A stretch of DNA of 64,000 nucleotides from Pseudomonas soli (GTDB lineage Bacteria > Pseudomonadota > Gammaproteobacteria > Pseudomonadales > Pseudomonadaceae), in contig NZ_FOEQ01000005.1 of NCBI RefSeq assembly GCF_900110655.1, forward strand, positions 293,164 through 357,163, written 5' to 3'. Shown here piece after piece: positions 1 to 7,652 of the stretch. The notes beneath the pieces are model-generated. The model ran no database searches. It was not told the origin of the DNA and was given only the letters and a program-made list of their open reading frames with translations. Position numbers and translations under genes: made by a program. The stretch's first letter is position 1, and each line of letters begins with the position of its first letter.

Positions 1-569
1 TGCAGTTGCTGCAGGTCTTGGGGCGTGCCGTGGCGAGCCAGATAAGCGGGGGCGGCGCAGAACACCAGGCGCTGGCTGCCCAGGTAACGGTGCTCGATGC
101 CTGGCTGCCAGGTTTGTGGTCCGCCGATGCGCACGACAATGTCGATGGCGTCCTCGACCAGGTCGACGAAGCGATCGGAGAGGGTGATGTGCGGTTGCAG
201 CCGTGGATGCCGCGCAGCGAAGTCGAGTACGGCAGGGAGGCCGTGCAGACGGCCGAAGGTAGCTGGCAGGTCGATGCGCAGCTTGCCGCAGGGCGTATGG
301 TGTTCATCGTTGAGGGCCAGCTCGGCTTCCTCGATGTCCGCCAGCACGCGGGTGCACGCGCGGTAGTAGTCGGCGCCGCTGTCGGTCAGGGCCAGGCGCC
401 GGGTGGTGCGTTCGAACAGGCGCACCTGCAGGCGTTTCTCCAGGCGCGCGACGCCCTTGCTCACGGCGGAACTGGTGAGGTTCATGCGTTCGGCGGCGGC
501 GATGAAGCTGCCAGCGTTGGCCACGCTGACGAAGAAGTCGATGTCCTTGAGGCGTTCCGAGGCAGACAT
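1..569 (-). CDS. LysR-family transcriptional regulator, 3' end cut by window edge
   Basis: Reading the minus strand from the ATG at 569 gives an uninterrupted protein starting MSASERLKDIDFFVSVANAG, a typical LysR winged-helix N-terminus. The HTH core is at about residues 18-45 (SFIAAAERMNLTSSAVSKGV), followed by the linker LEKRLQVRLFERTTRRLALT. The effector-binding domain begins near residue 90 and runs off the window at base 1 after about 189 residues of the usual 300. It diverges from the MFS exporter at 681, the usual arrangement for a LysR protein controlling the neighbouring gene. The effector cannot be read from the sequence. Confidence 0.93.
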   Translation of the reverse strand, partial: MSASERLKDIDFFVSVANAGSFIAAAERMNLTSSAVSKGVARLEKRLQVRLFERTTRRLALTDSGADYYRACTRVLADIEEAELALNDEHHTPCGKLRIDLPATFGRLHGLPAVLDFAARHPRLQPHITLSDRFVDLVEDAIDIVVRIGGPQTWQPGIEHRYLGSQRLVFCAAPAYLARHGTPQDLQQL

Positions 570-587
570 GGCGAGGTCTTTTATTAA

Positions 588-600
588 TGAATCTGATTCA
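588..600. promoter_or_regulatory. Perfect palindrome in the lysR/MFS divergent promoter
   Basis: TGAATC-T-GATTCA is a perfect inverted repeat with a one-base centre. It lies 19 bp upstream of the LysR start in an AT-rich stretch (570-680). It may be an operator for the LysR protein; that role is inferred from position only. Confidence 0.4.
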
Positions 601-680
601 CTTGATAAAGGAATAACTACCAGCAATAGGAACTAAATTCCAGATTAAGCTGGCCTTCCATTCAACCAGGATTGCAGCGG

Positions 681-1868
681 ATGTCCACTTCCAGCCTGAC
701 CCACGCCACCCTCACGCGCCCAGCGCCGCGTACGGGGTTATCCATCGGCCTCTTCGCCATCGGCGGCTTCGCGGTGCTGACCACCGAATTTCTGATTCTC
801 GGGCTGCTGCCGGCGCTGGCCCGCGACCTTGGCCTTTCGGTTGCGGGTGCGGGCCAGTTGGTCACGCTGTTCGCCGTGACCGTGATGTTGTTCGGGCCGC
901 CGCTCACCGCCTGGCTGTCGGCAGTGCCGCGCAAGGGACTGTTCATCGCCATCCTGCTGGTGTTCGCCGCGTCCAACGCGCTGTCGGCGCTGGCGCCGAA
1001 CATCTGGGTGCTGGCATTGGCACGCTTTATCGCCGCGCTGGCCTTGCCGGTGTATTGGGGCACCGCCAGCGAAAGCGCCGGGCAATTGGCCGGGGCGGGG
1101 CGCGAGGGCTGGGCGGTGTCACGGGTGTACCTGGGCATCACCGCCGCATTCGTCTTCGGCATTCCACTGGGCACGCTGGCCGCCGGGCTGGTCGGCTGGC
1201 GTGGCAGTTTCGCGTTGCTCGCCGGGCTGTGCCTGCTGGTGGCGCTGTTGATGTGGGCGTGGCTGCCGACTGTGCCGGCGGCACCCGCCCGTGCGCCGGG
1301 GGAGCGGCAGACGGTGATCCTCAAGGACCGCCGCTTCATCGCCCATGTGCTGCTCTCGGCGCTGGTGTTCACCGCCATGTTCACTGCCTACACCTACCTG
1401 GCCGAGACGCTTGAACAGCTGGCCGCCGTGCCGGCCGGCGAAGTGGGCTGGTGGCTGATGGGCTTCGGCGTGGTCGGCATGCTCGGCAACGGCCTGGCCG
1501 GGCGCATTGTTGATCGGAGCCCGCTGCGGGCGACCTTGCTGCTGTTGGCGATGCTGGCGCTGGGCATGGGCGCGGTCACCCCGTTGCTCGGCACTGCATG
1601 GCTGCTGGGGGGCGCGCTGGTGCTGTGGGGCATCGCCTACACCGCGCTGTTCCCGGTCTGTCAGGTGCGGGTGATGCAGGCCGGCGCCAAGGCCCAGGCC
1701 CTGGCCGGGACCTTGAACGTGTCGGCGGCCAATGCCGGTATCGCCGCCGGTGCGGCGTTGGGCGGCGCGTCGATCCAGGTCCTGGGCCTGGGCGCCCTGG
1801 GCTACGTGGCATGCGGGTTCGCCGTGCTGGCGATGATCGCCACCCTGGCCATGCTGGCGAGCGAGTGA
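681..1868 (+). CDS. MFS exporter (DHA1-like, about 395 aa)
   Basis: The protein is strongly hydrophobic with about twelve membrane segments and an MFS signature region (PALARDLGLS, then GQLVTLFAVTVMLFGPPLTAWL). Start ATG 681 is preferred over an in-frame TTG at 672 because the latter adds only three residues. Family members export sugars, purines or drugs by proton antiport in the inner membrane; the substrate here is unknown. It diverges from the lysR-type gene across about 110 bp and converges on the LysE-type gene with a 3-bp gap. Local regulation by the LysR protein is likely but unproven. Confidence 0.85.
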   Translation: MSTSSLTHATLTRPAPRTGLSIGLFAIGGFAVLTTEFLILGLLPALARDLGLSVAGAGQLVTLFAVTVMLFGPPLTAWLSAVPRKGLFIAILLVFAASNALSALAPNIWVLALARFIAALALPVYWGTASESAGQLAGAGREGWAVSRVYLGITAAFVFGIPLGTLAAGLVGWRGSFALLAGLCLLVALLMWAWLPTVPAAPARAPGERQTVILKDRRFIAHVLLSALVFTAMFTAYTYLAETLEQLAAVPAGEVGWWLMGFGVVGMLGNGLAGRIVDRSPLRATLLLLAMLALGMGAVTPLLGTAWLLGGALVLWGIAYTALFPVCQVRVMQAGAKAQALAGTLNVSAANAGIAAGAALGGASIQVLGLGALGYVACGFAVLAMIATLAMLASE

Positions 1869-1871
1869 GGC

Positions 1872-2504
1872 CTACACCGCCCGGGTGTTGAGCAGGCGCA
1901 CGCCCAGGCCGATGAACAGCGCGCCGCTGGCGCGCTTGAACCAGGCCGCCAGGGGCGAAGCCTTCAGGCGCAGGCCGAAGCGCCAGGCGGTGAAGCAGTA
2001 GAAGGAGTGCACCAGGCAGACGATCAGCGAGCCGCTCAGGTACATGGCCGCGAACTGGCCGAAGATCGGCCGCCCAGGCTCGAGGAACTGCGGCAGGAAG
2101 GCGCAGAAGAACACCAGGGTCTTGGGGTTGCTCGCCGAGACCAGGAAGGCTTCCACGGCGATCCGCCATTGCGTCTGGGGCGGCGTCGCTACCACCTGCG
2201 CCGTCGGCGCGGTGGGGGCGCCTTTGCCCAGCAACTGGCGCAGGCCGAGGTAGATCAGGTAAGCGGCGCCGGCCAGCTTCAGCGCCAGGAACGCCGTGGG
2301 CAAAGAGATCAGCAGGGCGCCCACGCCCATGGCCACGGCGGTGATCGTCAGCAGTTGCGCGGTGAGGTTGCCGAACAGGGTCATGCCCATGCCGGACGGG
2401 CCGTAGCGCAAGGCGTTGCGCACGGTGAGCAGGACATTCGGGCCGGGGAGCAGCGAGGTGAGCAGGTAGGCGAAGGAGAAGGTCAACCAGAGGTGCAGGG
2501 CCAT
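1872..2504 (-). CDS. LysE/RhtB-family amino-acid exporter
   Basis: A 210-residue inner-membrane protein starting MALHLWLTFSFAYLLTSLLP. The family hallmark LLPGPNVLLTVRNALRYG lies in the first membrane segment, and the conserved SASNPKTLVFFCAFLPQF is near the middle. About six membrane segments are visible, the normal size for RhtB proteins that export amino acids or homoserine lactones. ATG 2504 is preferred to longer upstream frames because an AAAGGA sits 9 bases before it and the N-terminus aligns with the family. The specific substrate is not evident. Confidence 0.9.
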   Translation of the reverse strand: MALHLWLTFSFAYLLTSLLPGPNVLLTVRNALRYGPSGMGMTLFGNLTAQLLTITAVAMGVGALLISLPTAFLALKLAGAAYLIYLGLRQLLGKGAPTAPTAQVVATPPQTQWRIAVEAFLVSASNPKTLVFFCAFLPQFLEPGRPIFGQFAAMYLSGSLIVCLVHSFYCFTAWRFGLRLKASPLAAWFKRASGALFIGLGVRLLNTRAV

Positions 2505-2577
2505 GGAGCGCGTCCTTTGCGCTGGGAAAAACACACAATGCCAGTAATCGGCGCGGACCGCCATTGGGCACCGCTGA

Positions 2578-2598
2578 GGGAGCGGCTTGCCCGCTCCC
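2578..2598. repeat. Short REP-like hairpin
   Basis: GGGAGCGG-cttgc-CCGCTCCC forms an 8-bp perfect stem with a 5-base loop between the aldo/keto reductase stop and the LysE-type start. No T-run follows on either strand, so it resembles a REP half-unit more than an intrinsic terminator. Confidence 0.45.
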
Positions 2599-2619
2599 AG
2601 AGAAGTTGCCCAGGCCGGT

Positions 2620-3627
2620 TCAGCGTGCCAGGCGCCCGCTGACGAAGTGGGCGACATCGTTGAAGCCCGGGGTCGAGGCATGGCCGGGCGTCACCAGCGA
2701 ATCGATGAAGGCCTCATCCTCCGCCGTGACCTTGACCTCCAACGCACCGGCATAGGTGTCCCACTGCGCCTCGGTGCGCGGCCCGACGATGGCCGAGCTG
2801 ACCAGGCGGTTGTTCAGCACCCAGGCGATGGCGAACTCGACGATGCCCACGCCCTTGGCCTCGGTATAGGCATGGATCTTCTGGGCGATGGCCAGCGATT
2901 CCTGGCGCCATTCCACTTCCATGATGCGCTTGTCCTGGCGACCGGCACGGCTGCCTTCGTCGGGGGTGGAGCCTGGCGCGTACTTGCCGCTGAGCACGCC
3001 ACGGGCCAGCGGGCTGAACGGCACCACGCCCAGGCCATGGTAGGCGGCGGCGGTGAGTTGTTCGGGCTCGGCCTGGCGGTTGACGATGTTGTACAGCGGC
3101 TGGCTGACCACCGGCTTGGCCACGCCGAGCCTGTGCGCCACGTTGCAGATCTCGGCGATGCGCCAGCCACGGAAGTTGGACACGCCCCAGTAGCGGATCT
3201 TGCCTTGCGCCAGCAGGTCGCCGATGGCGCGCACCGTCTCTTCCAGCGGTACCGAATGGTCCTCGCGGTGCAGGTAGTAGATGTCCAGATAGTCGGTGCC
3301 CATGCGCGTGAGGGTGGCCTCGATGGCATTGAACAGGTGTTTGCGCGACAGGCCGCTGCGGTTCGGCAGGCCATCGACCGGGCCATAGCCGGCCTTGGAG
3401 GCGATGATCCACTCGTGACGGTTGCGCGCCACCGCTTCGCCGACGATTTCCTCGGAGCGGCCGCCATTGTAGACATCGGCGGTGTCGACGAAGTTGATGC
3501 CCTGGTCCCAGGCCTTGTCGATGATGCGCAGCGAGTCTTCGGTGCTGGTCTGTTCACCGAACATCATGCTGCCGAGCGTCAGGGCCGAGACTTGCAGGCC
3601 GGAGTGGCCAAGGGGGCGGTAGATCAT
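2620..3627 (-). CDS. Aldo/keto reductase
   Basis: A 335-residue NADPH-dependent AKR. The catalytic tetrad is visible: Asp and Tyr in DTADVYNGGRSEE, Lys in IIASKAGYG, His in DIYYLHREDHS. The N-terminus MIYRPLGHSGLQVSALTLGS is standard for the YajO/YhdN-like group. Length and full motif set suggest an intact soluble enzyme reducing an aldehyde or ketone. It is a single-gene unit whose upstream region carries the 3654-3681 inverted repeat. The substrate cannot be predicted. Confidence 0.92.
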   Translation of the reverse strand: MIYRPLGHSGLQVSALTLGSMMFGEQTSTEDSLRIIDKAWDQGINFVDTADVYNGGRSEEIVGEAVARNRHEWIIASKAGYGPVDGLPNRSGLSRKHLFNAIEATLTRMGTDYLDIYYLHREDHSVPLEETVRAIGDLLAQGKIRYWGVSNFRGWRIAEICNVAHRLGVAKPVVSQPLYNIVNRQAEPEQLTAAAYHGLGVVPFSPLARGVLSGKYAPGSTPDEGSRAGRQDKRIMEVEWRQESLAIAQKIHAYTEAKGVGIVEFAIAWVLNNRLVSSAIVGPRTEAQWDTYAGALEVKVTAEDEAFIDSLVTPGHASTPGFNDVAHFVSGRLAR

Positions 3628-3653
3628 TGCGAGTCATCCTTTCCTTACAGTGT

Positions 3654-3681
3654 GGGTGAACTTGTTTTACACAGTTCACCC
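3654..3681. promoter_or_regulatory. Inverted repeat upstream of the aldo/keto reductase
   Basis: GGGTGAAC and GTTCACCC are perfect 8-bp arms separated by 12 bases (ttgttttacaca). The site lies 27-54 bp upstream of the reductase ATG at 3627, an appropriate place for a dimeric repressor such as a TetR or LysR protein. No matching regulator gene is adjacent. Confidence 0.45.
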
Positions 3682-3721
3682 CGGTATTGAAAGCTCGCGG
3701 TGGCGAAGGCAGGGCGTGTAC

Positions 3722-4153
3722 TCAGCGCGTCGGCAGGCCGAGCAGTTCGCGCCTTGTCTCCAAGGCAATGGTTGCATAACCCTTGCCGGTACCCCGGTTG
3801 CGCAACCCGTGGTCATGCTGGGCCGTCACGTCCTCCCAGCACTCGACGGACAGCAGGTGGCAGTAGCTACTGTCGGTTTCGATCTCGAAGTCTATGAAGC
3901 GTTCGGTATCGGTCAACAGACTGCCCGTCAGGCTGGCCATGCCGGGGAAGTCGAACTCAAGGTCCAGCAGCAAGGAGCGTGCCCAGTCGATCCCGTGGTT
4001 CTCGGCGACGCCCAGCAGAGCAGGCGGTATCTCACGGGTGAGCCAGGGCCTTGCCGACTCTCTGATGCGATGGGCAGTGAGCAGGTTCTGTTCCTGTACG
4101 TTGAGTTGTCGCTTCCTGAGCAGTCGCTGGATATTCGGGGAGCTCGAGTTCAT
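3722..4153 (-). CDS. Hypothetical protein, second gene of an overlapping pair
   Basis: A 143-residue soluble protein starting MNSSSPNIQRLLRKRQLNVQ with a charged helical N-terminus. I do not recognise the family. ATG 4153 is chosen because it overlaps the TGA of the upstream gene as ATGA (4150-4153), indicating translational coupling. No signal peptide or membrane segment is seen. Paired small soluble proteins like these are often orphan immunity genes of toxin systems, but no toxin is adjacent, so this is only a thought. Confidence 0.6.
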   Translation of the reverse strand: MNSSSPNIQRLLRKRQLNVQEQNLLTAHRIRESARPWLTREIPPALLGVAENHGIDWARSLLLDLEFDFPGMASLTGSLLTDTERFIDFEIETDSSYCHLLSVECWEDVTAQHDHGLRNRGTGKGYATIALETRRELLGLPTR

Positions 4154-4710
4154 CCGTCGACCCCGCCGCAGCAGAGAGCCTGTAGAAATTCCTGTTCGCC
4201 GTCTGCCTGCCACCAAGGGATGCGAACCTGGCCGCCTTGTTGCTGAAGTTGGCGCAGGAGCGACAGCAGGGCGTCGATTCGAGGCGCATCCCAGTCGGGC
4301 CCCATGCAATAGTCCAGTGTCAGGACGTGCTCACAGACCATCACGCCCAGGTCAGGGAGGGGCTGGCCATCGATGTCGATGCCCTGCGCCAGTACATGAA
4401 ACGGTTCGACGACACCTTCGCTGACACGCGAGGCATCCTGTGGGCCGGTAAAGGGTATTTCGCGCCCGCTTGTCTTGTCCCACAAGCAACCGCGCTCCAC
4501 CCTGGCACCGAGGGTGAACAGGCGTGTGAATGCGCTCGGCATGTCGGCGCTTACGGCAAAGTGGAGCTCGATTTCCGGCAGTGTCCCGTCGTCCTGGCTG
4601 AAGTAGTCTGCCAAAGGGTGTACTTGTGGCGTCTCTACCAGCGCCGGGGTGCTGGCGAGGAGGTGGGCCTGGTTTTTGTGCCGGTCCAGTTGCACTGGGT
4701 CAATCTCCAT
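4150..4710 (-). CDS. Hypothetical protein, first gene of an overlapping pair
   Basis: A 186-residue soluble acidic protein starting MEIDPVQLDRHKNQ, with two nearby tryptophans (IPWWQADGE) and a Cys pair near the C-terminus (ALCCGG). The family is not recognised. It is translated just ahead of, and overlaps by four bases, the gene at 3722-4153. The ribosome binding site is weak, so the start is uncertain. It follows the Rieske/FAD reductase on the same strand after a 73-bp gap, with no sign of functional linkage. Confidence 0.6.
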   Translation of the reverse strand: MEIDPVQLDRHKNQAHLLASTPALVETPQVHPLADYFSQDDGTLPEIELHFAVSADMPSAFTRLFTLGARVERGCLWDKTSGREIPFTGPQDASRVSEGVVEPFHVLAQGIDIDGQPLPDLGVMVCEHVLTLDYCMGPDWDAPRIDALLSLLRQLQQQGGQVRIPWWQADGEQEFLQALCCGGVDG

Positions 4711-4783
4711 GCGATGAGGCGAGTCTGCGGCGTACTGTACGGTGAGGACCGTATCGGTGCCACTGCCGGGTCAACGCCAGGTC

Positions 4784-6316
4784 TCAATCCGGCCAGGCAT
4801 CGATCAGCTCACGCGCCTCGCGGCTCGACAGCGGCCGCTTCATGCGCTGCGACAGCACGGCCATGGCCCGTGAACAGCCCTTGGCGATCACCGCCTCGAC
4901 CTGGTCGTCCAGGCACTGCAGGGCGATGAAGTCGCCCTGTTCCGGCGAGCCGACGTACTCGATGCGGTTCCAGCCGCTGGCATGCCCGAGCACTTCGTAG
5001 GTGCGCCCGTGCTGGTAGGTCCAGAAGAACGGCACGTCGTCGTAGCGGCGCCGCTCGCCGAGCATGTTGGCGGCGGCGATCACGCCGTGTTGCTGGGCCA
5101 GGCGCCAATGCTCGATGCGCACCGGGCGGCCGGCCAGGGGGAAGGTGGCGACATCGCCGGCCGCCCACAGGCCGTCGGCGGCCTGCAGGTGCGCGTCCAC
5201 CGTGAGCGAATGGTCTTCGGCCAGGGCCAGGCCCTGGACGAAACGGGTGGCCGGGGTGACGCCGGTGCCCAGCAGCACCAGCGCGGTTTCCAGGCGCTCG
5301 CCATTGGCCAGCAGCACGGCCTCGACGCGCTCGTGGCCGTCGAAGCCGATCACCTCGGTCGGCCCGTGGAACTGCACACCCTTGCGCTCATGCAGCTCGC
5401 GCAGGGTCTGGCCGATGCGCTCGCCCAACTGCCTGGCCAGCGGGATGGCGTGGCGTGTGACCACATGCACCTGCAGGCCGTACTTGAGCAGGGCGCTGGC
5501 GGCCTCCAGGCCGATGAAACCGTCGCCGACGATCACCACCGGCTGGCCCGGCTCGGCCAGGTCGAGCAACTGCGCGGCATCGGTGCGCGAGCGCAGTACG
5601 CAGATGCCGGGCAGTTGCACGCCGGGGAGCTGGGGGCGGTTGGGCTTGCCGCCGGTGGCCAGCAGGGCGGCGTCGTATTTCAACTGCTGGCCGTCGGCCA
5701 GGCTGATCATGCGCTTGCCGGCATCCAGCGCGCGTACCTTGCCGTGAATGCGCTGCAGCTGGCCTTGGCGCAGGTCGACTGGCGCGAGTAGTGAGGACAC
5801 TTCGTCCACCGGCATTTGCCCGGCGATGACGAACTTGCTCAGGGCCGTGCGATCGTAAGCGTTCGGCTGTTCCTGGTCGATCCACAACAGGCGGCCGGCA
5901 AAGCCATGGTCGAGCAAGGTGGCGATGGCGGCGGCCCCGGCGGCGCCGGCGCCCACCACGACAAAGGTGCGCGCGTCGCTGTGGCGCGGCGCTTCAGCCT
6001 CGGGTAGTGGCTGCTCGTCCACCCATACCTGGCCGTCCCTGACCTGCACGGCATGCCGGCGCAGACCGGCCAGCGCCGGCGGCTCGCACACCGCGCCGTC
6101 GTCCACGGCGAAGGCGGCCTTGTGCCAGGGGCAGATCAGCAACCCACCACAGACCGCGCCTTGTTCCAGTGGCGCGCCCTCATGCGGGCAGTTGGCCTGG
6201 TAGGCACGCACCCGCTCGCCCTGGCGTACCAGGACGATTTCTTCGGTACCAACCTGAACGCGCAGGGGACGGAGTTGTTCAAGCTGGTCGAGGCTAGCCA
6301 CGGCATGGAAGGTCAT
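4784..6316 (-). CDS. Rieske [2Fe-2S]-FAD/NAD(P) oxidoreductase fusion
   Basis: A 510-residue protein with an N-terminal Rieske ferredoxin domain (residues about 1-100), with cluster ligands in CPHEG and CPWHK. A pyridine-nucleotide-disulfide oxidoreductase domain follows: FVVVGAGAAG FAD motif near residue 120, VVIVGDGFIG NAD(P) motif near 260, and LWAAGDVATF near 390. A reductase C-terminal domain ends the protein. The order matches AIFM3/Nfrl-like and ferredoxin-reductase-type proteins. ATG 6316 is preferred because GAGGAG lies just upstream. The enzyme probably passes electrons from NAD(P)H to an unidentified acceptor; no partner oxygenase is nearby. Confidence 0.9.
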   Translation of the reverse strand: MTFHAVASLDQLEQLRPLRVQVGTEEIVLVRQGERVRAYQANCPHEGAPLEQGAVCGGLLICPWHKAAFAVDDGAVCEPPALAGLRRHAVQVRDGQVWVDEQPLPEAEAPRHSDARTFVVVGAGAAGAAAIATLLDHGFAGRLLWIDQEQPNAYDRTALSKFVIAGQMPVDEVSSLLAPVDLRQGQLQRIHGKVRALDAGKRMISLADGQQLKYDAALLATGGKPNRPQLPGVQLPGICVLRSRTDAAQLLDLAEPGQPVVIVGDGFIGLEAASALLKYGLQVHVVTRHAIPLARQLGERIGQTLRELHERKGVQFHGPTEVIGFDGHERVEAVLLANGERLETALVLLGTGVTPATRFVQGLALAEDHSLTVDAHLQAADGLWAAGDVATFPLAGRPVRIEHWRLAQQHGVIAAANMLGERRRYDDVPFFWTYQHGRTYEVLGHASGWNRIEYVGSPEQGDFIALQCLDDQVEAVIAKGCSRAMAVLSQRMKRPLSSREARELIDAWPD

Positions 6317-6415
6317 GGGGATCTCCTCACGGGTTGTGTTCATTTGACGCCTGCACTGGGTGCGGGCTGCGCTCAGCCGACGATTGGACGGTAATCACAA
6401 TATTTCACAAAAACT

Positions 6416-6441
6416 TCAAATGAGACTAAATTGACTCAAAT
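6416..6441. promoter_or_regulatory. Direct repeat in the mexC upstream region
   Basis: TCAAAT occurs at 6416-6421 and again at 6436-6441, starts 20 bp apart (about two helical turns), within the AT-rich leader of the efflux operon. This is a possible operator or activator site; the cognate protein is unknown and no nfxB-like gene is adjacent. Confidence 0.3.
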
Positions 6442-6494
6442 CGAATGTGTAAGTACCATTCGCGCCAATTCTAGTTAACGGCTCGGGTGAGTTA

Positions 6495-7637
6495 ATGAGC
6501 AATTTGCGTGCAATAGGGATGGTCAGCTGGCTGGCAGTGGCGGTAGCACTGGCCGGCTGCGGAGCTGCTGAAGAACAGCAGGCCGCGACTGAAACGGCAT
6601 TTCCGGTGGAGACCGTGACGCTGGCCAGCGAACAGCTGGCCCTGGCCTCGACCCTGCCGGGCCGGGTCGAACCGATGCGTGTGGCCGAGGTGCGTGCCCG
6701 GGTCGCCGGCATTGTCCTGCACAAACGTTTCGAGGAAGGCGCCGACGTCAAGGCTGGGGATGTGTTGTTCCAGATCGATCCGGCACCGTTCAAGGCTGCC
6801 CTGGCGCGTGTCGAGGCCGACCTTGCGCGGGCCCAGGCGGTGCAGCAGGAGGCCCAGGCACGGGTCAAGCGCTATGAGCCGCTGGTCAAGATCGAGGCGG
6901 TCAGCCAGCAGGACTTCGACAGCGCCAGCGCCGAGCTGCGCAGCGCCCAGGCGGCCGTGCGCTCGGCCCAGGCCGACGTGCAGACCGCGCGCCTTAACCT
7001 GGGCTATGCCACGGTCACCGCGCCGATCTCCGGCCGCATCGGCCGCGCCTTGGCCACCGAAGGCGCCCTGGTCGGGCAGGGGGAGGCCACCTTGATGGCG
7101 CGCATCCAGCAGCTCGATCCGATCTACGTCGACTTCACCCAGTCCGCCGCCGAAGCCCTGCGTCTGCGTCAGGCCCTCAAGGACGGCGCGCTCGGCGCTG
7201 GCGACGACAAGGCGCTGACCGCCCAGGTGGAAGGCACCGACTACCAGCGCCAGGGCGCGCTGATGTTCACCGACGTGGCGGTCGACCGTGGCACCGGCCA
7301 GGTCACCTTGCGCGGTCGCTTCGACAATGCCGACGGCATCCTGCTGCCGGGCATGTACGTGCGCGTGCGCACCCCGCAGGGTACCGACCAGCAGGCCATC
7401 CTGGTGCCGCAGCGCGCGGTGCAGCGCGGCAGCGATGGCGAGGCGCGGGTGCTGGTGGTCGGCACCGGCAACCTGGCCGAGGCGCGCAGCGTGCGCACCG
7501 GCGGGATGCATGGCTCGCGCTGGCAGATCACCGAGGGCCTGCGCGCCGGTGACCAGGTCATCGTCGGCGGCCCGGCCGGCCTTGCCCCGGGCATGCCGGT
7601 GCAGCCGGCCCAGGCGCAACAGGCCGCGGCACACTAA
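6495..7637 (+). CDS. mexC: RND efflux periplasmic adaptor, MexC-like
   Basis: A 380-residue lipoprotein of the membrane-fusion family. The signal peptide ends in the lipobox LAGC (Cys about residue 22). Biotinyl-lipoyl and hairpin regions follow, with the hallmark LNLGYATVTAPISGRIGRAL near residue 165. The N-terminus MSNLRAIGM and EVRARVAGIVLHKRFEEGAD closely match what I recall of P. aeruginosa MexC. It bridges MexD to OprJ in the periplasm. It is first in a three-gene operon, 15 bp ahead of mexD. In P. aeruginosa the repressor gene nfxB is divergent from mexC; here a Rieske reductase occupies that place. Confidence 0.9.
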   Translation: MSNLRAIGMVSWLAVAVALAGCGAAEEQQAATETAFPVETVTLASEQLALASTLPGRVEPMRVAEVRARVAGIVLHKRFEEGADVKAGDVLFQIDPAPFKAALARVEADLARAQAVQQEAQARVKRYEPLVKIEAVSQQDFDSASAELRSAQAAVRSAQADVQTARLNLGYATVTAPISGRIGRALATEGALVGQGEATLMARIQQLDPIYVDFTQSAAEALRLRQALKDGALGAGDDKALTAQVEGTDYQRQGALMFTDVAVDRGTGQVTLRGRFDNADGILLPGMYVRVRTPQGTDQQAILVPQRAVQRGSDGEARVLVVGTGNLAEARSVRTGGMHGSRWQITEGLRAGDQVIVGGPAGLAPGMPVQPAQAQQAAAH

Positions 7638-7652
7638 GGCGAGGGTAGCGAG

